39,055 nucleotides of DNA from Kitasatospora phosalacinea (GCF_030268885.1 NZ_BSSA01000048.1:1-39055); one strand, 5' to 3'. Positions 1 through 7,891 are shown, numbered from the stretch's first letter. Translations and numbers: made by a program. The notes: generated by a model from the sequence alone, not told the origin.

Positions 1-101
1 ACCCGGTCATCACTGCGCGGCCGCCCCGCGGTCCCCGAACTCGGCAGGAACCGCGAGAGCACGGCCCACTCGGCATCGGACAGCTCATGACGACGTATCA
101 C
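1..101 (-). CDS. IS5-family transposase, N-terminal fragment (runs off window)
   Basis: The reverse strand from a GTG at 101 reads (V/M)IRRHELSDAEWAVLSRFLP followed by SSGTAGRPRSDDR. This is the typical N-terminus of the IS5-group transposases common in streptomycetes, where 'ELSDAEWAVL' and 'GRPR.DDR' are conserved. Only about 33 residues are present because the window ends, so it cannot be judged intact or broken. The element extends leftward; its right-hand end appears to be the inverted-repeat-like sequence at 120-145. The DDE catalytic residues lie outside the window. Confidence 0.8.
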   Translation of the reverse strand, partial: MIRRHELSDAEWAVLSRFLPSSGTAGRPRSDDR

Positions 102-119
102 GCCCCAGATGATCTCACT

Positions 120-145
120 GCTTGATCATCTTTGAAGACGGGCCC
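120..145. repeat. Probable terminal inverted repeat of the IS5-type element
   Basis: Just upstream of the transposase start the sequence reads GATCATCTTTGAAGACGGGC and ends in GGGCCC, followed by TAG. Streptomycete IS5-type elements often end in a GGGCCC-containing repeat. The other end is outside the window, so the repeat and any target duplication cannot be confirmed. The junction lies about 45 bases downstream of the GH87 stop codon, so that gene is not interrupted. Confidence 0.45.
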
Positions 146-190
146 TAGCGCCGGCGCCGCCGCCCGCTCCCGCGCCACCGCGTCACGACG

Positions 191-2254
191 TCACCACGCG
201 GACGGCGCGGGCGGGGCGACCACCGGCGGGCGGTCGTCGCAGGTGAGGGTGTTGGGCAGCTCCCAGGGGGCCAGCCAGTCGCCGGTGGTGCCGCCGCCGG
301 AGTTGCCGCCCAGGTCGGTGACCGTGAACTCGGAGCCGGCCGGGGTGAAGTGGAAGGTGCCGCAGTTGTTGATCCCGACGGCGCCGACGTTGCGGGCGGT
401 GACGTTCCGGAAGCTGGCGGACCCGGCGACGCGGGCGCTGAGCACCGAGGTGCCGGTGCCGTCGATCCGCACGTCCTCGAACGCCAGGTTCGACAGCTTG
501 TACCGGTCCTTCACGCCCCAGTCGGCGACCGCCATGATCGCGTTGTAGGTGGAGTCCAGGTAGTGGTCGCCGCTGACCTCGATGTCGGCGTCGATGTCCC
601 GGTCCAGCACCTCGAACCAGATCGCGCCGAGGCCGATGTTCCAGTTCAGCTCGTAGGTGCCCGCCCGCACGGTGGTGTTGTCGGTGAAGTGCAGGTACCC
701 GGCGAACGGCTCGGCGCCGAAGCGGGAGCCCGCGTGCAGGCCGGAGCCCTCGCGGACCGGGTCGGCGACCAGGTTGTTCGAGACGGTGGTGTCGGTGCCG
801 CCGTACACGGCGACGGCGTTGGCCAGGGTCGGCGACTGCACGGTGTTGTGGTCGACGGTGACCCGGGCGTCCGCGGTCCTCTCCGACCAGAGCGCGATGC
901 CGTCGTCGCCGGTGTTGCGCAGGAAGTTGTCGCGGATCACCGAGTCGGTGACGCCGGTGTGGAAGTTGATGCCGTCGGCGATCTGGTCGGCGATCTGGTT
1001 GCCGCTGATCGTCAGGTTCTTCATCGGGCCGTCCAGCCAGATGCCGACCTTGGTGTGGTGGATGTACAGGCCCTCGATGCTGGAGTCGCTGAACGCGCCG
1101 CCGATGCCGTTGACCTGGTCGGTGTCGATCCGCTCCCGGACGTCGCCCTCGATCGCGAAGCCGGAGAGGTGGACGTTGCGGCTGCCGCCCTGCGCCGCGT
1201 CCTTGCCGTAGAGGCCGACGCCGGTGTGCACGCTGCCGTCGGGGGCGGGGGTGGCCAGGGTCTGCTGGGTGCCCTTGAGCACGGTGTACCAGCTGCCCGC
1301 GCCGACCAGCGTCACGTCGTCCACCACCAGGTGCCGGTTGACCTGGAACACGCCCGGCGGCAGGTAGACCGGCACCCGCAGCGCCCTGGCCAGCCCGATC
1401 GCCCGCTCGATGGCGTCCGCCGAGTCGCGCCGCCCGGTCGGGTCCGCGCCCGTCACCAGCACGTTGACGGCCTTCGGCTCGACGTGCGGCGGGGCGACCA
1501 GCTGCGAGTCCAGCAGGTCGATCACCGCCCAGGGCGCCGTCGACCCGGCGGGCAGCGCGACGCGCACCCTGTCGCCCGCCCGGTAGGTGCGGCCCAGCAG
1601 CAGCCGCTGCTCGTCGTACGCGTGGCCGGGCCGGAACGGGGTGGCCACCGTCGGCGCGGGGGTGGTCGCGGCGGGCACGCAGCCGCACTCGGTGATCCAC
1701 CAGTCCGGGTGCAGCAGCCCGGCCTTCGGGTCGTTGGTGAACGGGTACTGGTTGTACAGCCAGGAGTACTGGCTGGTGGCCGCGAGCCGGCGGCGGTCCT
1801 TGCCGTTGACCGTGACGTCCAGCGGCGCGCTGGTCCCGCCGCCGTCTGCCGCGTCGGGGAGGCTGTAGCGGACGGTGACCGCGTTGGCGTCCGCGGGCAG
1901 GGTGAACTCGACGTACTGGCCGGGGGCCAGCCTCACCGCGCTGCGGCCCGAGGCCTCCGCGGCCAGGGTGTACGCGGTGCGGTCGGCGGCGATGACGCTG
2001 CCGGTGGTGGCGGCGTTCTCGGCCTCCTGCTCCTGGAAGTCGACCCGGGCGCCGCGGCCCGCGGTCAGCGCCGGGTCGATCCCGGCCCTGGTCACCACGG
2101 CGCGGCCGGCGGAGGCCCCGGAGGAGGACGCGGCCTGCGCGGCCGGGGCGCACAGCGCGACCCCCAGCCCGAGCACGGAGGCGACCACGACCGCCCCGGC
2201 GCGGGCCGAACGGGGCAGGGCGGAAGGGGTGGGGGAGGCGGAGGCAGCAGGCAT
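191..2254 (-). CDS. Secreted GH87-type alpha-1,3-glucanase (mutanase/mycodextranase-like)
   Basis: This 687-residue exported enzyme is predicted to cleave alpha-1,3-glucosidic bonds in alpha-1,3-glucan or nigeran-type polymers such as fungal wall alpha-glucan. An N-terminal signal peptide (basic start, hydrophobic stretch about residues 18-40, Ala-rich cleavage zone) is followed by a beta-sandwich part with 'QYSWLYNQYPFTNDP' and 'WWITECGCVPA'. From about residue 255 comes a right-handed parallel beta-helix ('VLVTGADPTGRRDSADAI', 'GVFQVNRHLVVDDVTLVGAG'). Asp427 (ADGINFHTG) and Asp450-Asp451 (NTGDDGIALW) have the same 23+1 residue spacing as the three catalytic Asp of characterised GH87 enzymes (Asp1045, 1068, 1069 of Agl-KA, from memory). 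No extra binding module is seen. The ATG at 2254 is chosen because the signal peptide starts there. The family call is strong; substrate is inferred. Confidence 0.82.
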   Translation of the reverse strand: MPAASASPTPSALPRSARAGAVVVASVLGLGVALCAPAAQAASSSGASAGRAVVTRAGIDPALTAGRGARVDFQEQEAENAATTGSVIAADRTAYTLAAEASGRSAVRLAPGQYVEFTLPADANAVTVRYSLPDAADGGGTSAPLDVTVNGKDRRRLAATSQYSWLYNQYPFTNDPKAGLLHPDWWITECGCVPAATTPAPTVATPFRPGHAYDEQRLLLGRTYRAGDRVRVALPAGSTAPWAVIDLLDSQLVAPPHVEPKAVNVLVTGADPTGRRDSADAIERAIGLARALRVPVYLPPGVFQVNRHLVVDDVTLVGAGSWYTVLKGTQQTLATPAPDGSVHTGVGLYGKDAAQGGSRNVHLSGFAIEGDVRERIDTDQVNGIGGAFSDSSIEGLYIHHTKVGIWLDGPMKNLTISGNQIADQIADGINFHTGVTDSVIRDNFLRNTGDDGIALWSERTADARVTVDHNTVQSPTLANAVAVYGGTDTTVSNNLVADPVREGSGLHAGSRFGAEPFAGYLHFTDNTTVRAGTYELNWNIGLGAIWFEVLDRDIDADIEVSGDHYLDSTYNAIMAVADWGVKDRYKLSNLAFEDVRIDGTGTSVLSARVAGSASFRNVTARNVGAVGINNCGTFHFTPAGSEFTVTDLGGNSGGGTTGDWLAPWELPNTLTCDDRPPVVAPPAPSAW

Positions 2255-2294
2255 CGGGGACCGGCTCTCTGGAAGGCGTGGTGGAGGTGAGCCG

Positions 2295-2324
2295 ACAGTA
2301 GGGGCGCACGCCCGGCCACCACAA
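2295..2324 (-). promoter_or_regulatory. Candidate promoter of the GH87 gene
   Basis: On the reverse strand TTGTGG (2324-2319) and TACTGT (2300-2295) are separated by 18 bases. Transcription would start near 2288, giving a leader of about 34 bases. Slightly upstream, at 2338-2345, lies the small palindrome GAAATTTC. This is a prediction from motif shape only. Confidence 0.4.
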
Positions 2325-2353
2325 GAGAGTTGCGCGGAAATTTCTCCCTGATG

Positions 2354-2749
2354 TCAGATTCTTGCGATCTCAGAGTCAGTCGTTGCGGCGCGACCGGCCG
2401 CCCACTCCACGTACCGGCCGGACTCCCGGGTCAGTCCCGCCAGGAACCACAGCAGCAGCGCCGTGTCGTCACCCCAGCCCAGCAGCGGCAGGAAGTCCGG
2501 CACCGCGTCGACCGGGCTCAGCAGGTACACCCCCACCGCCAGCGTCAACGCCGCCAGCTTCCCCGGCCCCACTCCCGGGTACCGCCCCGCCATCGCGTCC
2601 CGCAGCAGCCGCGGCAGCGCCCGCACCCGCGCCACCGGCCCGGGCGCGCCCGGCCGCCGGGCCTCCCGGTACAGCCCCCACGCCGACCGGGTCACCGCCA
2701 CCCCGTCCAGCCCCCGCACCCGGGCCGCCCTGCCCTTGCCACTACCCAT
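2354..2749 (-). CDS. DUF1232 (YkvA-type) membrane-associated protein
   Basis: The 131-residue protein carries the DUF1232 signature: 'KLAALTLAVGVYLLSPVDAVPDFLPLLGWGDDTALLLWFLAGL' (about residues 63-105, given in pieces by its key SPVD and PDF/LP/GWGDD residues). Part of this is hydrophobic enough to be a short transmembrane hairpin. DUF1232 has no agreed biochemical role; the family is annotated as YkvA-like. The ATG at 2749 is chosen over longer in-frame extensions because GGGAGGG lies 5-6 bases upstream and residues before it are low-complexity Arg/Ala/Pro. The stop lies 99 bases before the GH87 start, and GH87 appears to have its own promoter in between. Confidence 0.75.
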   Translation of the reverse strand: MGSGKGRAARVRGLDGVAVTRSAWGLYREARRPGAPGPVARVRALPRLLRDAMAGRYPGVGPGKLAALTLAVGVYLLSPVDAVPDFLPLLGWGDDTALLLWFLAGLTRESGRYVEWAAGRAATTDSEIARI

Positions 2750-3014
2750 GGGAACCCTCCCGGGACGCACACCGCCGACTCCCCTCACGGTACGGGACCG
2801 TCCCCGCCGCGCCGGGGTCCGTACCGAACCGCGACACACCCGTGCGAACCCGGGACGCGCCGCGCCCCAGCCCGACGCGCCGCGCGCCCGCCCGACACGC
2901 GCCCGCCCGACACGCCGGGCGACGGGTTCGACACGCCGGGCGACACGCCGTTCGGGGCGCCGTCCGGCGCACCGCGGGCGTGCGCCGCGCGGGGCGACGG
3001 CCGATGCTGGCCGC

Positions 3015-3257
3015 ATGACGAGCACGAGCAGCAACAGCGCCACCGATGAGCCCCTGGTCCGGGTCGCCGAGTTCCGCACCGACAGCCGCTACCGGCTGGT
3101 CCATTTCCAGGGCGCGGGCTGGAAGCCGCTGGCCCCCGAGGAGTTCGAACCCGAGGTGCACCGGCACTTCCCCGACCTCGACCCGCGCGACCCCGTCCGG
3201 GTGCACTGGGACGACCGCCCCTGGGAGTGGCCCGCCTGGCACCCCGGCGAAGCCTGA
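3015..3257 (+). CDS. Small conserved-looking hypothetical protein (80 aa)
   Basis: The ATG at 3015 opens an 80-residue acidic, aromatic-rich protein (begins MTSTSSNSATDEPLVRVAEF, ends WDDRPWEWPAWHPGEA) with no signal peptide or membrane segment. The composition (many Trp, Glu, Asp, Pro) differs from the Arg/Ala/Pro-rich text of the overlapping frames, which supports real coding. The gene is transcribed away from the DUF1232 gene and towards the isochorismatase-like gene. I do not recognise the family. The Shine-Dalgarno is weak; GATGCT a few bases before the ATG could be a -10 element of a leaderless transcript. Confidence 0.6.
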   Translation: MTSTSSNSATDEPLVRVAEFRTDSRYRLVHFQGAGWKPLAPEEFEPEVHRHFPDLDPRDPVRVHWDDRPWEWPAWHPGEA

Positions 3258-3300
3258 CCCCTCCCCGCACCCGCACCCGAACCCGCACGGGCCGCGCCGC

Positions 3301-3885
3301 TCAGCGCGAACCGGCCAGCAGCGCCAGCACCTCCTCGGTGGTGCCGGTCTCGCCCAGCCGCGGGAAGATCCGCTGCACGCTGTTGCGGTGCGCCTCCGCG
3401 TCCAGGTCGCTCATCGCGTCGACCGCCAGCGTCACGTGGTAGCCGTGCTCGTGCGCGGCCCGGGCGGTGGACTCCACGCCGATGCTGGTCGCCACGCCGG
3501 CCAGCACGATCTGCGTCACCCCGCGGCGGCGCAGCTGCACGTCCAGGTCGGTGCCGTGGAAGGCACCCCAGTTGTGCTTGGTGACCACCAGGTCGGACGG
3601 GTCCAGCAGCTCCGCGGAGAGCCGGTCCCACCCCTCGGGGCGGGCCGGGCCGGCACCGCCCCGGTTCTGCTCGGTGCGCCCGGGCGGCACGTCCCCGCCG
3701 TCCGCGGCGAAGGACACCCGCACCAGCACCACCGGCAGCTTCGCGGCGCGGAACGCCCCGGCCAGCGCGATGCTGCGCTCCAGCACCTCGCGGGCCGGGT
3801 ACGGGGCGGTGGAGGCGGCCAGGATGCCCTGCTGGAGGTCGATGACGACCAGGGCGGTGTTCGGGTCGAGCGCGGTGACGGACAC
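3301..3885 (-). CDS. Isochorismatase-like (cysteine hydrolase superfamily) protein with Cys-to-Gly change
   Basis: A 194-residue protein of the isochorismatase-like hydrolase fold. Asp16 (VVIDLQQG) and Lys103 (VVTKHNWGAF) match the first two catalytic residues. The third position reads 'LAGVATSIGVESTAR', with Gly136 where the nucleophilic Cys of amidase and nicotinamidase members sits ('T.(N)xCVEST'). True isochorismatases of the EntB/PhzD type also lack this Cys, so the protein may use water-mediated chemistry or bind an intermediate. The start is the GTG at 3885, with GAAAGG about 8 bases upstream; a longer in-frame start at 3945 adds only Pro/Gly-rich text. The gene lies downstream of glutathione peroxidase on the same strand, 118 bases apart. 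Substrate unknown. Confidence 0.75.
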   Translation of the reverse strand: MSVTALDPNTALVVIDLQQGILAASTAPYPAREVLERSIALAGAFRAAKLPVVLVRVSFAADGGDVPPGRTEQNRGGAGPARPEGWDRLSAELLDPSDLVVTKHNWGAFHGTDLDVQLRRRGVTQIVLAGVATSIGVESTARAAHEHGYHVTLAVDAMSDLDAEAHRNSVQRIFPRLGETGTTEEVLALLAGSR

Positions 3886-3949
3886 GGCGGGGCCTTTCGT
3901 CGGGCGGTGCGCGGACGGCCCGGGGCCCGGACCGTCCAGTTCCACTGCG

Positions 3950-3960
3950 CAGGTTACCTG
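3950..3960. promoter_or_regulatory. Small palindrome upstream of the isochorismatase-like gene
   Basis: CAGGT-T-ACCTG is a perfect 5+1+5 palindrome 65 bases before the GTG start, in a moderately AT-rich patch (TTACCTGTACAG). It could be a repressor or MarR/MerR-type site. No regulator gene is adjacent. The GC-rich inverted repeat between 3913 and 3937 may be the terminator of the upstream peroxidase gene. Confidence 0.3.
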
Positions 3961-4003
3961 TACAGTTCGGACGGCCCGGGCCCCGGCCCCGCCGCGGACC
4001 CGC

Positions 4004-4498
4004 TCAGCCCGCCAGCTGCGCCTCGATCGCCGCCACCAGCTCCGCCGACTCCGGCTCGGTCCGCGGCCGGAACCGCCCGACCACCTCGCCGTCCGCCGAC
4101 ACCAGGAACTTCTCGAAGTTCCACTGCACGTCCCCGGCCTCGCCGGTCGCGTCCGCCACCTCGGTCAGCCGCGCGTACACCGGGTGCCGCTGGGGCCCGT
4201 TCACGTCGACCTTCTCGAACAGCGGGAAGGACACCCCGTACGTGGTCGAGCAGAACTCCTGGATCTCCTCCGCCGACCCCGGCTCCTGCCCCCCGAACTG
4301 GTTGCACGGGAACCCGAGCACCGTGAACCCGCGCTCCCCGTACTTCTCCTGCAGCCGCTCCAGGCCGGTGTACTGCGGCGTCAGCCCGCACTTCGACGCG
4401 ACGTTCACCAGCAGCAGCACCTTGCCCCGGTGCTCGCCCAGCGAGGACGGCTCGCCCGCCAGCGTCCGGATCGGGAGCTCGAACAGCGAATCCGCCAT
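4004..4498 (-). CDS. Glutathione peroxidase-family thiol peroxidase
   Basis: This 164-residue cytoplasmic protein of the GPx family would reduce hydroperoxides. Cys37 lies in 'NVASKCGLTPQY', Gln67 in 'GFPCNQFGGQEPG' and Trp126-Asn127 in 'WNFEKFLV', giving the complete Cys-Gln-Trp-Asn tetrad. It is a Cys rather than selenocysteine enzyme. Bacterial members of this type usually use thioredoxin or another low-molecular thiol system, and actinomycetes make mycothiol rather than glutathione, so the electron donor is not implied by the name. The ATG at 4498 has AGGTG 6-7 bases upstream and starts exactly where family homology begins (MADSLFELPI). Length is typical for the family. Confidence 0.92.
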   Translation of the reverse strand: MADSLFELPIRTLAGEPSSLGEHRGKVLLLVNVASKCGLTPQYTGLERLQEKYGERGFTVLGFPCNQFGGQEPGSAEEIQEFCSTTYGVSFPLFEKVDVNGPQRHPVYARLTEVADATGEAGDVQWNFEKFLVSADGEVVGRFRPRTEPESAELVAAIEAQLAG

Positions 4499-4667
4499 GA
4501 CCGCACCTGCTTTCTCTGAGACGACATGCCAACGCCCCGAACCTACCCCGCCGCCCGGCCGGCCCGGTCCGAGTCGGTGATGCATGTCGTGAACGTGCGG
4601 GTGGGCGGTGGCCGACTTCGCCGTCGTTGGCGCGGCGTTCGGTCGTTCCGCCCGAGGAGGCGAGACA

Positions 4668-4799
4668 GTGGACGGGATCTTCGGCCGGACCGACCCGGGG
4701 CCGCGCCGATATCGGAAGCCGGGCGTGCGTCGCCGCCCGACCGCCCACTCGTCCGCAAGGGAACGCATTGATGACCGACACCGGCACGTCCTACCGTGA
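4668..4799 (+). CDS. Candidate small ORF overlapping the flavodoxin-like gene (43 aa)
   Basis: A GTG at 4668 is preceded by GAGGAGG at ideal spacing and opens a 43-codon basic reading frame (starts VDGIFGRTDPGPRRYRK, ends RIDDRHRHVLP). It ends 29 bases inside the next gene in a different frame. The strong ribosome site is the main support. The Arg/Pro-rich sequence has no recognisable domain. It could be a leader ORF coupling translation to the oxidoreductase, or a chance ORF. Confidence 0.3.
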   Translation: MDGIFGRTDPGPRRYRKPGVRRRPTAHSSARERIDDRHRHVLP

Positions 4800-5487
4800 T
4801 CTCCGCGCCCTGGTGATCAACTGCACGCTCAAGCGGTCTCCGGAACGCAGTCACACCCAGGGGCTGATCGACATCAGCACCGGGATCATGGAGCGCCAGG
4901 GCGTCGAGGTCGACGTGCTGCGAGCGGTGGACCTCGACATCGCGACCGGCGTGTGGCCGGACATGACCGAGCACGGGTGGGAGACCGACGAGTGGCCGGT
5001 CATCTACTCGAAGGTGATGGCCGCCGACATCCTCACGCTGGCCGGGCCGGTGTGGCTGGGGGACAACTCCTCCGTCATGAAGCGCGTCATCGAGCGGCTG
5101 TACTCCTGCTCGTCGGTCCTCAACGAGCACGGCCAGTACGCCTACTACGGCCGGGTCGGCGGCTGCCTGATCACCGGGAACGAGGACGGCGCCAAGCACT
5201 GCGCCATGAACGTGCTCTACAGCCTCCAGCACCTGGGGTACACGATCCCGCCGCAGGCCGACGCCGGCTGGGTCGGCCCGGCCGGCCCGGGGCCGTCGTA
5301 CCTGGACGAGGGCTCGGGCGGGCCGGAGAACGACTTCACCAACCGGAACACCACGTTCATGACGTGGAACCAGCTCCACCTGGCGCGGATGCTGAAGGAC
5401 GCGGGCGGCATCCCGGCGCACGGCAACCAGCGCTCCGAGTGGGACGCGGGCTGCCGCTTCGACTTCGAGAACCCCGAGCACCGGTAG
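4771..5487 (+). CDS. Flavodoxin/NADPH-dependent FMN reductase-family oxidoreductase
   Basis: The 238-residue protein has a flavodoxin-like fold. The N-terminal 'RALVINCTLKRSPERSHTQGLID' is the FMN phosphate-binding strand-loop-helix, 'ADILTLAGPVWLGDNSSVMKRVIERL' (about residues 84-110) is the typical T/G-P-V-W-L/G second FMN segment, and 'YGRVGGCLITGNEDGAKHC' is the third. The likely role is NAD(P)H-dependent flavin or quinone reduction in the cytoplasm. The ATG at 4771 has AAGGGAA 9 bases upstream. It is divergent from the peroxidase gene and ends just before a strong terminator. Its last 30 codons are repeated, with 80 of 90 bases identical, at 17337-17426 (see findings). Confidence 0.85.
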   Translation: MTDTGTSYRDLRALVINCTLKRSPERSHTQGLIDISTGIMERQGVEVDVLRAVDLDIATGVWPDMTEHGWETDEWPVIYSKVMAADILTLAGPVWLGDNSSVMKRVIERLYSCSSVLNEHGQYAYYGRVGGCLITGNEDGAKHCAMNVLYSLQHLGYTIPPQADAGWVGPAGPGPSYLDEGSGGPENDFTNRNTTFMTWNQLHLARMLKDAGGIPAHGNQRSEWDAGCRFDFENPEHR

Positions 5488-5510
5488 GGCCCCTCCGCGG
5501 CGCGGCGCGC

Positions 5511-5559
5511 CCCCCCGGACCGGTGGCCGTGCTGCGCCGCTTCCTGCCGGTCCGGGGGG
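5511..5559. terminator. Inverted repeat, bidirectional terminator between convergent genes
   Basis: CCCCCCGGACCGG (5511-5523) and its exact complement CCGGTCCGGGGGG (5547-5559) form a 13-bp stem with a 23-base loop. It sits 24 bases after the flavodoxin stop and 65 bases after the GH43 stop on the other strand, so it can serve both transcripts. There is no U-run, as is usual in streptomycetes. Confidence 0.7.
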
Positions 5560-5624
5560 TTCGTCGGCCGTTCGGGACGCCGCCTCTCGTGTCGGCGGCG
5601 CGCCGGACGGGCGGGACCGCACCG

Positions 5625-7685
5625 TCAGGGCGTGGTGAGGTCGAACCGGTTGACCGTCACCGAGCCGCCGAGCGCCTGCGTGGCGTAGTTGAAGACGGCG
5701 AAGCGGTAGCCGGGGTAGAACTGCCAGGCGTTGCCCATGGTGAAGCCGGGGCCGAGCCGGGTGAAGTTCACGCCGTCGGTGCTGTAGGAGAACAGTGCCT
5801 GCCGCCCCGTGCCGGGCCGGATGTCCGCGTTGACGCGCAGCCAGATCCGGCTGCCGGTGACGGCCGCGCTCGCCGCTTCGGTCCCGGTGCTCGTGGTGTT
5901 CCAGTTGCCGTCCATGGCCAGGCCGTTGGTCATGACCAGCCGGGTGGTGCCGTTGTCCCGTTTGAGTCCGATCCAGGCCGACGAGTCGCGCAGCATCGCC
6001 AGCCCGGCCCGGTCGCCGTCGCGCATCCCGGAGGCGTCGAGCTGGACGGTGGCGGTGGACGACGGCCCGAGGATGCGGTGGGTGAGCGTGTTGCGGGCCG
6101 CGTAGAGGTCTCCGGTGACGGTCGCGGTCTGCAGGCGCAGCCCGTTGCCCGCGGACCACTTCGTGTTGTCCGGGTTGTGGTTCCACTCCCACTCGGGACC
6201 GAGGGCGGCCGTCGTGAACGTGTCGCTGCCGGTGGGCGGCTTGACGGTGCGCGAGGAGGCGGGGACGTTCGGGCGCGGGTAGGACGCCCCCCAGGCGCCG
6301 TTGACGGTCTGCAGGACGGGCCACCCGTCCGCCGTCCACGTCACGGGTGCCAGCACTGGTACCCGTCCGCCCGGGTAGGCGTCGACGAAGGCCATGTAGT
6401 ACCAGTCGCCGTTCTGGGTCTGCACCAGCCCGCCCTGGTGCGGCACCCCGCCGCCGGCGATCGGCCCGGGGAGGTTGAGCAGGACCTGGTGCATCTCGTA
6501 CGGGCCGAAGGGGCTGCTCGACTTGAGGACGTACTGGCCGTTGGCGGGGTGCGTGACGAAGATGTAGTAGCTGCCGTTGCGCTTGTAGAAGCGCGAGCCC
6601 TCGATGGTTCCGACGTTCGACGGCGAGGTGAACACCGGCTGGGCCTTCACCTGGCTCAGGCCGTCGGCGGAGAGCTGCGCGACGCTGATCGTGGTGTTGC
6701 CGTACGCGACGTACATGGTGTCGTCGTCGTCGACGAGCAGGCCCGCGTCGTAGTAGCAGTTGTTGATCTGCGAGCGCTTCTGCCAGGTGCCGTCGACCGC
6801 CGTCGCGGTGTACACGTAGGTCCGGTTGTACTCGACGCAGCCGATCCAGTAGAAGTTCCGGTTGCTGGGGCGGTAGTTGAGGGCCGACGCGTAGACCCCC
6901 TTGACGTACGCCTGCCCCCCGCTGAGGTCGTACTTGGCGGAGCCGAAGTCGAGGCTCGGCACCGAGTGGCCGGCGAACTCCCAGTTCACCAGGTCGTAGG
7001 AGCGCAGGACGGGCGCTCCGGGCGAGTAGTGCATCGTCGAGGCCGAGTAGTAGTAGGTGTCGCCCACCCGGATGATGTCGCCGTCCGCCAGGTCCTCCCA
7101 GAGGACCGGGTTCGAGAACGTCCCCGTTCCGCCGCCGGTGACGGGGACGAGTTGCCACTGCTGGTTGGCGCCGCCCCAGTCCTGGTACTGCACCACGTTG
7201 CCGCCGTCCGCCGTGGAGGCGTTCTGCACCTCGACCGCCTTGCCGCTGTTCCGGTTGAGCAGCCGGACGTACCCGTCCGCCGAATCGGCGAGCCGGAACT
7301 GCTGGTTGGTGCCGTTCAGGTCCGTCCACTGCACGACCGGCGCGCCGTCGGCCGTCGACCGGCCCTGGACGTCCAGCACCTTCCCCGAGTGCCGGTTCTG
7401 CAGCCGGAAGTAGCCGCCGCCCGAGTCGAGGAAGCGCCACTGCTGGTTGTCGGCGTTCGACCGCGCCCACTGCACCACCGACGAGCCGTCGGAGGTGCCG
7501 AAGTTGTAGTCGTCCATCGCCTTGCCGCTGCCGCGGTTGACCAGCACGTACCAGGTGCCGGTGTCGACCGAGGCCGCCGCGGCGGGCGGGGGTGCCACCG
7601 CGGCCAGCAGACCGGCGATCAGTGTGCCCACCAGGGCCGCGATCCAGGCCGCCCGTCGGCGCGGGCCGTTTCGTCGGGTTCCCAT
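5625..7685 (-). CDS. Secreted GH43 glycosidase with N-terminal ricin-type lectin domain
   Basis: This 686-residue exported enzyme belongs to GH43 (alpha-L-arabinofuranosidase/beta-xylosidase clan) and acts outside the cell. After a signal peptide (residues 1-38, with RRNGPRRR before the hydrophobic core) comes a beta-trefoil ricin lectin with repeated Q-W/Q-F motifs (about 40-180). The five-bladed propeller follows: Asp201 (LADGDIIRVGDTYYY) is the likely base, Asp313 (YDAGLLVDDDD) the pKa modulator and Glu362 (GTIEGSRFY) the acid. A C-terminal concanavalin-like sandwich (about 480-686, 'FTTAALGPEWEWNHNP') matches the GH43 C2-type domain. The ATG at 7685 has GGAG 6-7 bases upstream; an upstream in-frame start at 7721 would lie inside the operator. 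Regulation by a LacI-type repressor is indicated by the palindrome at 7704-7723. The exact pentose specificity cannot be told. Confidence 0.88.
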   Translation of the reverse strand: MGTRRNGPRRRAAWIAALVGTLIAGLLAAVAPPPAAAASVDTGTWYVLVNRGSGKAMDDYNFGTSDGSSVVQWARSNADNQQWRFLDSGGGYFRLQNRHSGKVLDVQGRSTADGAPVVQWTDLNGTNQQFRLADSADGYVRLLNRNSGKAVEVQNASTADGGNVVQYQDWGGANQQWQLVPVTGGGTGTFSNPVLWEDLADGDIIRVGDTYYYSASTMHYSPGAPVLRSYDLVNWEFAGHSVPSLDFGSAKYDLSGGQAYVKGVYASALNYRPSNRNFYWIGCVEYNRTYVYTATAVDGTWQKRSQINNCYYDAGLLVDDDDTMYVAYGNTTISVAQLSADGLSQVKAQPVFTSPSNVGTIEGSRFYKRNGSYYIFVTHPANGQYVLKSSSPFGPYEMHQVLLNLPGPIAGGGVPHQGGLVQTQNGDWYYMAFVDAYPGGRVPVLAPVTWTADGWPVLQTVNGAWGASYPRPNVPASSRTVKPPTGSDTFTTAALGPEWEWNHNPDNTKWSAGNGLRLQTATVTGDLYAARNTLTHRILGPSSTATVQLDASGMRDGDRAGLAMLRDSSAWIGLKRDNGTTRLVMTNGLAMDGNWNTTSTGTEAASAAVTGSRIWLRVNADIRPGTGRQALFSYSTDGVNFTRLGPGFTMGNAWQFYPGYRFAVFNYATQALGGSVTVNRFDLTTP

Positions 7686-7703
7686 CCCGTCTCCGATCGA
7701 ATG

Positions 7704-7723
7704 AATTGTTAGCGCTAACAATT
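7704..7723. promoter_or_regulatory. LacI-family operator upstream of the GH43 gene
   Basis: AATTGTTAGCGCTAACAATT is a perfect 20-bp palindrome with the central CG step and AGCGCT core typical of LacI-family sites. It starts 19 bases upstream of the GH43 ATG, so it overlaps the 5' leader or transcription start, where a bound repressor would block transcription. The same 18-bp core recurs at 18798-18815 before the alpha-galactosidase gene. Confidence 0.85.
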
Positions 7724-7891
7724 TTGCTCGGAGGGCACGGCGAACACACCGGGGAAACGAGCCCGCACCCCCGCCCGGGGCTGCCCGCTGAAGTGAACAC
7801 CTGTACCTGACAGCCCGTCAAGGCATCCGGCACGGGAACCGGCTGGATGGGACGGCGGTTCGGAGTGCCCGCCCGGCGGCGGCGCTCGGTC

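Noticed and set aside
350..2290. Long open frames (646 and 713 codons) opposite or shifted within the GH87 gene
   Set aside because: They are Arg/Gly/Ala/Val-rich low-complexity shadows typical of third-position GC bias; the GH87 frame has clear domain motifs.
4543..7833. Very long reverse open frame of 1096 codons spanning the flavodoxin and GH43 genes
   Set aside because: It crosses two genes in the wrong frames and reads as simple Arg/Pro/Gly/His sequence.
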